Shown in pieces: positions 1 through 7,433 of a stretch of DNA of 53,725 nt. The notes under the pieces were generated by a model, which worked only from the letters and a program-made list of their open reading frames with translations, was not told where the DNA came from and ran no database searches. The translations under genes and the position numbers were made by a program. The stretch is from Armatimonadota bacterium (GTDB taxonomy: Bacteria; Armatimonadota; Hebobacteria; CAIYQO01), in contig JAKPKV010000068.1 of NCBI GenBank assembly GCA_029553475.1, positions 1 through 53,725 on the forward strand, given 5' to 3'. Position 1 is the first letter of the stretch, and every line of letters begins with the position of its first letter.

Positions 1-1
1 T

Positions 2-1858
2 CTCGACTGGTCAGTGGAATATCCCGCCGGTTTTCTCGGGGAACCCTTCATTGCCCCGCTGTTCGTGGCAGGCGAGGAGCTGAGCGGATTGCCGCGCGGG
101 CTGCGCGCGCGCGATGCCCGCGTGACCACCTGCGACCTGCCGGACCCGCACTATATATTGATCTCGAAACGCATAGATATTTATCCCGGCGACAAGTTGA
201 TCGCCTATGATACTGACCTCTACGTGCTCGGTCAGCGCATTCTCCACATCCCCTGGTTCTTCCTCGACCTGCGGCAACGCCGGTCACCCATCGTCCCGGA
301 AGCCGGGCAGAATGATTTCGAAGGCTATTTCCTGCGCCTGCTCTACCAATACGTGATGGACCCGGAGAATCTGGGCGGCGTGCGGCTCGACCTGACGGAG
401 AAGCTGGGCACCGGGGTGGGGGTGGATCATTTTTACACCGTCCCGCGCGGCTCGGGCGAGGCATTCGCGTACGTGCGGCAGGATGGGTCGGAGTACGCGC
501 TGCGCCTGGACCATACCCAGGCGCTGCCGGCGGACGTGCGGCTGACCTTTCGGGGCGATGTGCGGCAGAACAGCCTCTTCACCTTTCAGCCCACGACATT
601 GACGAATTTGCACACCGGCATTACCCGGGCCACGCCGCACTCCTCCACGCAGTTTACCGCGACGCGCGCGTTAAACGAGAGCAGCTTCAGCACGGATAAC
701 GCCAGCGCCAATCTGACCTACACCCATCGCGTCGCGGGGGGGACGTTCAATTACAACGCCGCCTACAGCCGGTATGGCACCTCCGGCTTTGGCGTCAGCT
801 CCGCCGCGGACGAAGAGCTGTGGAATCGGGTGCAATGGATGCGCCGCCTGCCGGTGGGGCAGTTGAACCTCCGCGTGGATGCGCGCTCCGACGTGGACGG
901 CGACGCCTACACCGGCGATGCGTTCTTCTCCGGTTTGCAGCGCCTGCCGGAGGTGTATCTCGTTTCCGAACACTCCGATCTTAAGTGGGACGTGCTGCGT
1001 CGCCTGCCCAGCCGCTTCACCGTGGGCTGGGGGCATTTCAACGAAGAACCGGGCCATACCCGCCTGGATCGGTATCTGTTCAACTGGCAGCTGCAAAATA
1101 TGACGGTGCCGCTGGGACGGCGCACGCGCCTGACGCCGACGGCGGAAGTGCGGCAGACATTTTATGGCGACGAGGATGTCACCGGGCTGTATCGCTACAA
1201 TTATACGCTGCCATTGCGCCAGGAATTCGGCCCCTACGTGGTGAGCAATCTGCGCTACGCCACTCAGCAGGCGCACGGCTTCACCCCGTTTCGCTTCGAT
1301 AATGTCTATCCGTATGAGACCATCACCGAGTCCCTGGAGTTCAACAACAATCGCAGCCTGCGCATGACGCTGACCGGGGGCCGCGACCTGGAATACGGCC
1401 GCTGGCAGGATGCCGCGTTGCGCGCCGATGTGGAGCTCGCGCCCAGCATCACCATGACGCAGGCCGTCGCCTACGATGTCAACAATAAGCGCTGGCGCGA
1501 TCTGGTGAGCCAGTATCGCTGGGCGAACAACCCGCTGATGCGCTTCGACCTGAGCACCCGGTATGACCCCGAAGCGAGCCAACTGCGCAATGTCTCGACC
1601 AATCTGCAATGGGTGATCTCGCCCAAGTGGCGCATGAGCTGGCTCGGTGGGTATGACGGCATCCAGCGCGAGCTGCTCTATAACGAATTTTTGGTGGTGC
1701 GCGACCTGCACTGCTGGGATGCGGCGGTGTATTACAGTTATCAGCGCAAGTATGTCTACCTGTATTTCCGGCTGAAGGCGCTGAATCTGCCGCTGCCCGG
1801 TTTCGGCATCGGTCGGGGCGGGCAGATACTCGACACCGCACAGGGCTTCCCCTTTTAG
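2..1858 (+). CDS. LptD/OstA-like outer-membrane protein, C-terminal part (5' end outside window)
   Basis: The frame is open from the first bases, so the gene starts upstream of the window; the GTG at 14 is only an internal valine. About 618 residues are visible. The N-terminal stretch (ISKRIDIYPGDKLIAYDTDL, then GQRILHIPWFFLDL) matches the junction between the OstA-like jellyroll and the barrel of LPS-assembly proteins. The rest is a long series of alternating beta strands rich in Tyr, Arg and Asp, typical of a large outer-membrane barrel. LptD inserts lipopolysaccharide into the outer leaflet, so this implies a diderm cell. The GH4 gene starts 18 bp after the stop and may be cotranscribed. 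The family call rests on overall pattern; another OstA-type barrel is possible. Confidence 0.68.
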   Translation, partial: LDWSVEYPAGFLGEPFIAPLFVAGEELSGLPRGLRARDARVTTCDLPDPHYILISKRIDIYPGDKLIAYDTDLYVLGQRILHIPWFFLDLRQRRSPIVPEAGQNDFEGYFLRLLYQYVMDPENLGGVRLDLTEKLGTGVGVDHFYTVPRGSGEAFAYVRQDGSEYALRLDHTQALPADVRLTFRGDVRQNSLFTFQPTTLTNLHTGITRATPHSSTQFTATRALNESSFSTDNASANLTYTHRVAGGTFNYNAAYSRYGTSGFGVSSAADEELWNRVQWMRRLPVGQLNLRVDARSDVDGDAYTGDAFFSGLQRLPEVYLVSEHSDLKWDVLRRLPSRFTVGWGHFNEEPGHTRLDRYLFNWQLQNMTVPLGRRTRLTPTAEVRQTFYGDEDVTGLYRYNYTLPLRQEFGPYVVSNLRYATQQAHGFTPFRFDNVYPYETITESLEFNNNRSLRMTLTGGRDLEYGRWQDAALRADVELAPSITMTQAVAYDVNNKRWRDLVSQYRWANNPLMRFDLSTRYDPEASQLRNVSTNLQWVISPKWRMSWLGGYDGIQRELLYNEFLVVRDLHCWDAAVYYSYQRKYVYLYFRLKALNLPLPGFGIGRGGQILDTAQGFPF

Positions 1859-1876
1859 TGGCGGTGGATATCACCT

Positions 1877-3196
1877 ATGCGAGATAACTTGAAGATCGCC
1901 GTCATCGGCGGCGGCAGCACGTATACGCCGGAGCTAATCGAAGGGCTCGTCAGCGGCCTCCTGCCGGTGCGCGAGATCGCGCTGCAGGACATCGCCGCGG
2001 AGAAGCTGGCGGTGGTGGGAGGATTGGCGGCGCGCATGGCGGAGGCGGCCGGCGGCGGCGCACGCATACGCTGCACGGCCGACCTCGCGGAGGCGCTGGC
2101 GGGCGCGGATGCGGTGATCACCCAATTGCGGGTGGGGGGACTGGCGGCGCGGGCCATTGACGAGCGCGTGCCATTACGGTTTGGGACTATCGGACAGGAG
2201 ACGACGGGTCCGGGCGGCTTCGCCAAAGCGTTGCGGACGATCCCCGTCATACTGGAGATCAACCGGGCGATGGCGCGCTATTGTCCCGCCGCGCCGTTGA
2301 TCAACTTCACCAATCCCTCCGGTCTGGTGACGGAGGCGCTGTTGCGCCACGGCCGCGGGCTGTGCCTCGGGCTGTGCAATTTCCCGCTCACCCTGCGCAT
2401 GAAGGCGGCGGAAGCGCTGGGCGTGGACGCTGCCCGCGTTTCGCTGGCGTATTTCGGGCTCAATCATCTCTCCTGGTCGCGCGTGCTGGTGGATGGGGAG
2501 GACCGCACGGCAGCGCTGCTGGAGATCGTCATCGCCAATCCAGCCTACCGGGAGATGACCGGGTACGCCTTCGCGCCGGAGACGCTGCGGCGGCTCGGCC
2601 TGCTGCCGTCCGGGTATTTACGCTATTATTACGCCACCGCGGCCATGGTCGCGCAGCAGCAGGCGGCGCCCGAAACGCGCGCGGAAACACTGCTGCGCGT
2701 CGAAGCGGAGCTGCTGACCCAATATGCGAACCCCGCATTGCGCGGCAAGCCCGCCGGTTTGCAGGAGCGTGGGGGGGCGTGGTATGCTACTGCCGCGCTG
2801 TATCTGTTGCGCGACTACTGGACAGGGCAGGGCGCGCTGCACGTCATCAACGTGGCCAACGGGACTGCGCTGCCGTTCCTGCCGGCCGATGTGGTGGTGG
2901 AAGTACCGGCGCGGCTCGGTCCGGGAATGGTGGCGACCCAGCCGGTGGTGACGCGGGATGGTGACGCCTGGCTGGTGGCGGGACACCGCGTACCATCCGA
3001 TGTTATTGCGCTCATCCGCGCGGTGAAGGAATACGAGCTGCTCACCGTCGAGGCGGCACTGACCGGCGACCGGAGGGTGGCGCTAGAGGCACTGCGCGCC
3101 CACCCCCTTCTCGCGGGCTGCGGCGAGCGGATCCCCGCGCTGCTGGCGGCGCTGCTGGAGGCGCATCGGGCGTATCTGCCGCGTTTCTACGCGTGA
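1877..3196 (+). CDS. Glycoside hydrolase family 4 (6-phospho-beta-glucosidase / alpha-galacturonidase type)
   Basis: This 439-aa protein has the full GH4 layout. There is an N-terminal dinucleotide site (VIGGGSTYTPEL, residues 9-20), the GQETTGPGGF segment (106-115), NFTNPSG (143-149), CNFP (167-170) and GLNHLSW (194-200). In the family the Cys and His of the last two motifs bind the catalytic divalent metal, and NAD+ takes part in a redox elimination mechanism. Length is normal. The start at 1877 gives the canonical N-terminus; no strong Shine-Dalgarno is visible. The substrate cannot be fixed: GH4 includes phospho-glucosidases, alpha-galactosidases and glucuronidases. The intact CN-P and N-H motifs support an active enzyme. 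It is probably cytoplasmic and read with the upstream LptD-like gene. Confidence 0.88.
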   Translation: MRDNLKIAVIGGGSTYTPELIEGLVSGLLPVREIALQDIAAEKLAVVGGLAARMAEAAGGGARIRCTADLAEALAGADAVITQLRVGGLAARAIDERVPLRFGTIGQETTGPGGFAKALRTIPVILEINRAMARYCPAAPLINFTNPSGLVTEALLRHGRGLCLGLCNFPLTLRMKAAEALGVDAARVSLAYFGLNHLSWSRVLVDGEDRTAALLEIVIANPAYREMTGYAFAPETLRRLGLLPSGYLRYYYATAAMVAQQQAAPETRAETLLRVEAELLTQYANPALRGKPAGLQERGGAWYATAALYLLRDYWTGQGALHVINVANGTALPFLPADVVVEVPARLGPGMVATQPVVTRDGDAWLVAGHRVPSDVIALIRAVKEYELLTVEAALTGDRRVALEALRAHPLLAGCGERIPALLAALLEAHRAYLPRFYA

Positions 3197-3201
3197 GGCC
3201 G

Positions 3202-3231
3202 TTGACGGCGGCGCTGCGTCCCGCGTATACT
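3202..3231 (+). promoter_or_regulatory. Sigma-70-type promoter for cysE
   Basis: A TTGACG -35 element (3202-3207) and a TATACT -10 element (3226-3231) are separated by 18 bp. They lie just after the GH4 stop and about 57 bp before the cysE ATG. Confidence 0.6.
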
Positions 3232-3287
3232 ACCAATTACGATAAAAAACACAAACAACGTTATCTTTTTGCCGGGAGGCGGCGGCG

Positions 3288-3932
3288 ATGTTCGGGCAGT
3301 TGCGGAAAGATATTCAGGCGGTATTTGAGCGTGATCCGGCGGCGCGCAGCGTGACCGAAGTGCTGTTGTGCTATTCCGGCCTGCACGCGATCTGGCTGCA
3401 CCGGCTGGCGAACCGGATGTGGAAGTGGGGATTGCCGCTCACCGCGCGCTGGATCTCCCAGGTCGCGCGCTGGCTCACCGGCATCGAAATTCATCCCGCC
3501 GCGGCGGTCGGCCAGGGTCTCTTCATTGACCACGGCATGGGCGTGGTCATCGGCGAGACCGCCGAAGTGGGCGACAACGTCACGCTCTTCCAGGGGGTCA
3601 CGCTGGGCGGCACGGGCAAGGAGCACGGCAAGCGCCACCCGACCCTCGGCAACGGCGTGCTGGTGGGCGCCGGCGCGAAAATCCTCGGCTCCTTCACCGT
3701 CGGCGACGGCAGCCTCATCGGCTCCAATGCCGTCGTGCTGCGCCCGCTGCCCGCCAACTCCACCGCCGTCGGCGTCCCCGCCGAAGTCGTGCGCATCGAA
3801 GGCAAACGCCCGGAGCCACTCGCCCACGACATGCTGCCGGACCCGGTCCATGAGTGCATGGAATCACTGCGGAAGCGGATCGAGGCGCTGGAGGCGCGGG
3901 TGAAGGCGTTGTCGGAATTGTCTGAACCTTGA
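3288..3932 (+). CDS. cysE: Serine O-acetyltransferase
   Basis: The 214-aa protein catalyses transfer of acetyl from acetyl-CoA to L-serine, the first step of cysteine synthesis. The C-terminal half is a left-handed beta helix built from hexapeptide repeats ([18 protein letters not shown], then [20 protein letters not shown]). The signature [18 protein letters not shown] and the DHG histidine of the active site are present. The length fits the short CysE form that lacks much of the N-terminal helical domain. The start follows a GGGAGG ribosome site. Oddity: the last codons (SEP and stop) lie inside the left inverted repeat of the GxxExxY cassette, so the present C-terminus seems to come partly from an insertion. 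Confidence 0.93.
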   Translation: MFGQLRKDIQAVFERDPAARSVTEVLLCYSGLHAIWLHRLANRMWKWGLPLTARWISQVARWLTGIEIHPAAAVGQGLFIDHGMGVVIGETAEVGDNVTLFQGVTLGGTGKEHGKRHPTLGNGVLVGAGAKILGSFTVGDGSLIGSNAVVLRPLPANSTAVGVPAEVVRIEGKRPEPLAHDMLPDPVHECMESLRKRIEALEARVKALSELSEP

Positions 3933-4529
3933 TTTTGAGGATTTGAAGGATTTTCCTGATTTGTGCTCTCGTGCGATTGGTTGAGGGATCAAGGATAGCG
4001 TTGCACCGTTGAGCATCACAATATCATGCAGAGGAAACAGGAGGAGTCTATGCTTTACGAAGATGTAACCGGACGCATCATCGCTGCTGCCATGAAGGTA
4101 CATGCCACGCTGGGGAATGGATTTCAGGAGGTGATTTATCAGCGTGCGTTGGAGTTGGAGCTTCCCCATCATAGCCTGGTCTTCGAGCGTGAGAAGGAAA
4201 TGCCGATCTACTACCGCAATCAATTGATCGGCACGCGCCGTGTTGATTTCTTCGTGGAAAGCCTCATTATGGTTGAGTTCAAGACCATTAGCCAGCTCGA
4301 CGATGTGCACTTGGCGCAAGCCAGGAATTACCTTGAAGCTTATCAGGTGGAACTTGGTCTCCTGCTTAACTTCGGCACTACTAGCCTGGATGTGAAACGC
4401 GTTTATCATAATAAGCTGATTCAGGCTCGCTCTCGCAGCAATAGACGGATTGCTCTCTGAACGAGCGTTCCGCTGACAAGCCAAAATCATGAGAATCCTT
4501 CAAATCCTCTAAATCAAGGTTCAGACAAT
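3917..4529. mobile_element. GxxExxY gene cassette bounded by about 46-bp inverted repeats
   Basis: The left end (3917-3962) and the reverse complement of the right end (4484-4529) both read ATTGTCTGAACCTTGATTT and continue as GAGGATTTGAAGGATT. By eye there are only about three mismatches in 46 bp. The repeats enclose a single gene at 4050-4460. The left repeat overlaps the 3' end of cysE and supplies its stop codon. The right repeat abuts a TGCTATAAT promoter element in front of serA. No transposase is present, so if mobile the unit is non-autonomous or uses its own GxxExxY protein. The element class is my inference; the repeats themselves are directly visible. Confidence 0.7.
4050..4460 (+). 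CDS. GxxExxY protein
   Basis: This is a 136-aa protein starting at the ATG behind an AGGAGGAG ribosome site; an in-frame ATG at 4026 lacks one. Near the N-terminus it has the naming motif as GNGFQEVIY. Further on it has VDFFVES, then VEFKTI. The Asp followed by E-x-K, together with the upstream Glu, resembles the PD-(D/E)xK nuclease active site. The family is widespread in Bacteroidetes, Planctomycetes and Verrucomicrobia and has no settled function. Its base composition is lower in GC than its neighbours, and it sits alone between long inverted repeats, both signs of transfer. A nuclease role is inference from the motif pattern. Confidence 0.82.
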   Translation: MLYEDVTGRIIAAAMKVHATLGNGFQEVIYQRALELELPHHSLVFEREKEMPIYYRNQLIGTRRVDFFVESLIMVEFKTISQLDDVHLAQARNYLEAYQVELGLLLNFGTTSLDVKRVYHNKLIQARSRSNRRIAL

Positions 4530-4530
4530 A

Positions 4531-4539
4531 TGCTATAAT
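4531..4539 (+). promoter_or_regulatory. Extended -10 promoter element before serA
   Basis: TGCTATAAT is a perfect extended -10 box lying 2 bp beyond the right inverted repeat of the GxxExxY cassette. No clear -35 is seen. The serA ATG is about 116 bp downstream. Confidence 0.5.
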
Positions 4540-4655
4540 ACGCCCACCATTCTCGCAACGATGCCCGCCGGGGTGCGTCCCCGGCTTGCCGGCGCAGCGG
4601 CATTCCTGAAGTGCGGCGGGGCATCGCAGGCAGTCCCTGCTGAAAGGAGCGACAT

Positions 4656-6281
4656 ATGACTGCTACCGCGACCCGGACCTTTCGCGTCCTCGTGAGCGAT
4701 CCCGTCTCCGCAGACGGGCTCCGCGCCCTCCTCGACGACCCGGCCATCGAGGTGGTCGTCAAGACTGACTACACCCCGGACGAGCTGGCCGCCGCCATCG
4801 GTGATTTTGACGGGCTGGTGGTGCGCAGCCAGACGAAAGTCACCGCCGCTGTGCTGGAGCAGGCCGCTACGCTGAAAGTCATTGGCCGTGCCGGGGTGGG
4901 CGTGGACAACGTGGACGTGCCCGCCGCCACCCGCAAAGGCGTGGTGGTGCTGAACTCCCCCGAAGGCAACACCATGGCCGCCACCGAGCACACCTGGGCG
5001 CTGCTGCTCGCGCTGGCGCGCAAGGTCTGCCCTGCCGACGCCTCCATGCGCGCCGGGCAATGGGACCGGAAAAGCTTCACCGGCACCGAGTTGTATGGGA
5101 AAACCCTCGGTGTCATCGGCCTGGGCAAGATCGGCGGCGCCGTCGCCCGCCGCGGCCAGGGGTTTGAGATGGACGTCATCGCGTATGACCCGTTCGTCAC
5201 CCAGGAGCACGCCGCGCGGCTGGGCCTGCGCCTGGTGAGCGTGGATGAGCTGCTGCGCGCGGCGGATTTCGTCACCATCCACGTGCCGAAGACGAAAGAC
5301 ACCGCCGACATGATTCACGCCGAGCGGTTGGCGATGATGAAGCCCACCGCCCGCCTCATCAACTGTGCCCGCGGCGGCGTGGTGAACGAGGCCGCGCTGG
5401 CGGAGGCCGTGCTGAACGGCACCATCGCCGGCGCCGCGGTGGACGTCTATGCCGCCGAACCGCCGGCGGCGGACAACCCGCTGGTGCGCGCCGCGCAGTC
5501 CGGCCGCGCGAATCTGCTGCTCACCCCGCATCTGGGTGCCTCCACCGAAGAAGCGCAGATCAAGGTGGCCGTAGACGTCGCCGAGCAGATTCGCGATTAT
5601 TTCCACGGCATTCCCGCGCGTAGCGCGGTGAATATGCCCGCGCTGCCCGCCGAGCTCATCGCGCGCCTGCAGCCCTATATGACGCTGCTGGAAAAGATGG
5701 GCAAATTCCACGGGCAGCTCACCGACGGCGCGGTGCAGTCGGTTGAGGTCGTCTACAGCGGTGCGATCACCGACGAGAACACCTCTCCGCTCATCCCCGC
5801 CTTCCTGCAGGGGCTGTTCGCGCCCATCCTCGGCGCCGGCATGATCAACTCGGTGAATGCCCGCTTCACCGCCGAGCAGCGCGGCGTGGAGATCAAAGAG
5901 GTGAAGAGCACCGAGTCCTCCGGTTACGAAACGCTCGTCACCACCATCGTGCGCACGGAGATGGGCGAACACCGGCTGGAAGGCACCCTCTTCGGTAAGG
6001 GCAACGCCCGCATCACGCGCGTGGACCAATACTGGGTGGAGATGGCGCCCGAGGGGCAGTTCATCATCGCCTACCACACCGACAAGCCCGGCATCATCGG
6101 CGCCGTCGGGCAGATCCTCGGCGCGCACGACATCAACATCGCCGGCATGCAGGTGGGCCGCGTGCATCCGCGGGGCATCGCGGTGATGGTCCTCGCCGTG
6201 GACGAGCACCCGCCCGACAAGGTGCTGGAGAAGATTCGCGGCATCGAGGGGGTGGGGGATACGCGGTTAGTAGAGCTGTAG
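4656..6281 (+). CDS. serA: D-3-phosphoglycerate dehydrogenase
   Basis: The 541-aa enzyme oxidises 3-phosphoglycerate to 3-phosphohydroxypyruvate, the entry to serine synthesis. The NAD-binding fold has LGVIGLGKIGGAVA, the catalytic Arg lies in NCARGGVVNEAAL, and the catalytic His in LTPHLGASTEEAQ. The length matches the long bacterial type with an intervening domain and a C-terminal ACT domain (FIIAYHTDKPGIIGAVGQIL), which in other species gives serine feedback. The start has an AAAGGAG ribosome site. With cysE just upstream it makes a serine-to-cysteine pair, now split by the inserted GxxExxY cassette. Confidence 0.96.
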   Translation: MTATATRTFRVLVSDPVSADGLRALLDDPAIEVVVKTDYTPDELAAAIGDFDGLVVRSQTKVTAAVLEQAATLKVIGRAGVGVDNVDVPAATRKGVVVLNSPEGNTMAATEHTWALLLALARKVCPADASMRAGQWDRKSFTGTELYGKTLGVIGLGKIGGAVARRGQGFEMDVIAYDPFVTQEHAARLGLRLVSVDELLRAADFVTIHVPKTKDTADMIHAERLAMMKPTARLINCARGGVVNEAALAEAVLNGTIAGAAVDVYAAEPPAADNPLVRAAQSGRANLLLTPHLGASTEEAQIKVAVDVAEQIRDYFHGIPARSAVNMPALPAELIARLQPYMTLLEKMGKFHGQLTDGAVQSVEVVYSGAITDENTSPLIPAFLQGLFAPILGAGMINSVNARFTAEQRGVEIKEVKSTESSGYETLVTTIVRTEMGEHRLEGTLFGKGNARITRVDQYWVEMAPEGQFIIAYHTDKPGIIGAVGQILGAHDINIAGMQVGRVHPRGIAVMVLAVDEHPPDKVLEKIRGIEGVGDTRLVEL

Positions 6282-6285
6282 GAGC

Positions 6286-6308
6286 GCGTCCCGATAAAAT
6301 CGGGACGC
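6286..6308. repeat. Hairpin after serA
   Basis: A perfect 10-bp stem (GCGTCCCGAT with ATCGGGACGC) has a 3-nt loop and begins 5 bp after the serA stop. There is no T tract, so it could be a weak terminator or part of the repeat block that follows. Confidence 0.5.
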
Positions 6309-6648
6309 AGCTACTGTGGCCGCGGAGTTGTACTCCGCAGTTACCGGGCCTGGCCGCCGGCACAGCCGCGACGATGCTCCGGGCGGGCGATCCCGATGCC
6401 ATCGGGACGACTCCGGGAGGAAATGATCGTCTGTCGTGTTCGATAGTGAGACTCTCTCGTGCACACGACGGATAAAACTTCCTCCCGGAGTCGGCTCGCG
6501 GGGACGCTCGCCCGCCCATTCGCTCGCCCGCGCCCGTTTCGTACAGAAAAGCTGACAGACGCTCTCCACCGCAGTACAATCCAAACAGGCTCCCCCCGCC
6601 GCGAGTGCTACTCTACCTGACAAGCACACCGTAAGGAGGGAAACGATA
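6309..6648. repeat. Intergenic block with a 137-bp palindromic repeat (copy A)
   Basis: This gene-free stretch begins with a short palindrome, GCGGAGTTGTACTCCGC (near 6322-6338), also found at 33.5 kb. It then holds an imperfect palindrome at 6381-6517 that starts GGGCGGGCGA and ends CGCTCGCCCGCCC. The second half folds back on the first through CTCCGGGAGGAA and TTCCTCCCGGAG. A related inverted copy lies at 14392-14525. No reading frame in the block looks coding. The last bases carry the AAGGAGG ribosome site of the TPR gene. Confidence 0.7.
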
Positions 6649-7353
6649 ATGCGAAGGCGGGGGAGTCGGCGGATGGTCGCCTGGGCGCTGGGTATCGTGG
6701 CGGCGGCTGCGCTGTGCCTCTGGCTGGCGGCGTGGCGCGGACAAGCGGAGTATCGCACGGCGGTGAACCTGGCCAAGCAGGGGCGACACCGGCAGGCGGT
6801 CGGCGCCTTCACCCGGGCGCACCTGCTGCGGCCGGGCGATCCGTGGGTGCTGGCAGGCCGCGGCATTGCCCAGCGTGACGTGCGGAACTACGACCTGGCG
6901 TTGCGCGACTTCGACGCGGCGCTGCGCCTGCTGACGGACACTGATAGGCGGGCCACCGCCATCTACTGCGCTCGCGCCGATGCCTACCATCAGATGGGCC
7001 GTTATGCGAAGGCGATTTCCGATTATGCTCGCGCGGTGAAGCGTGACCCGACGGATGCCCGCGCCTGCAACAACCTGGCCTGGCTGCTGGCCACCTGTCG
7101 CGACCCCCAGCTCCGGCGTGGCGAGCTGGCCATGCAGTTCGCCGTCGCGGCGAACAGGCAGACTGGGTGGACGCATGCCGATTATCTCGATACGCTGGCC
7201 GCCGCCTGTGCCACCGCCGGTAAATCGGCGGATGCCGCTCGCTGGGCGCGTGCCGCCGCCGCGCGCACCACGAACCCCGCCGCGAAGACCGCCCTCCTTC
7301 GCCGCGCGCACCAGTTCGCGGCCGGCAAAGTGCTGGTGGAGACGCAGCTGTAG
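6649..7353 (+). CDS. Membrane-anchored TPR-repeat protein
   Basis: This is a 234-aa protein. Residues about 9-28 form one hydrophobic segment after a basic start (MRRRGSRRM), so it is probably anchored in the inner membrane with the rest outside the cytoplasm. The remainder consists of tetratricopeptide-like helices, for example the stretch from EYRTAVNLAKQGRHRQAVGA to LRPGDPWVLAGRG, a repeat containing YDLALRDFDAALRL, and YAKAISDYARAVKRDPTDAR. TPR domains bind partner proteins; the partner is unknown. The start follows a strong AAGGAGG. The large secreted protein begins 80 bp downstream on the same strand. Confidence 0.8.
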   Translation: MRRRGSRRMVAWALGIVAAAALCLWLAAWRGQAEYRTAVNLAKQGRHRQAVGAFTRAHLLRPGDPWVLAGRGIAQRDVRNYDLALRDFDAALRLLTDTDRRATAIYCARADAYHQMGRYAKAISDYARAVKRDPTDARACNNLAWLLATCRDPQLRRGELAMQFAVAANRQTGWTHADYLDTLAAACATAGKSADAARWARAAAARTTNPAAKTALLRRAHQFAAGKVLVETQL

Positions 7354-7433
7354 CGCAGCACAAAGCTGCGTAGGCAACTTCCGCCTGCGCGCCGTGTCAG
7401 AGAACGTAATCTGACCCCTCGTGGAGGCCTTTC

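Noticed and set aside
3864-4490. A 208-codon minus-strand frame across the GxxExxY cassette
   Set aside because: It is opposite the GxxExxY gene, which has its family motifs and a strong ribosome site; the antisense frame has neither.
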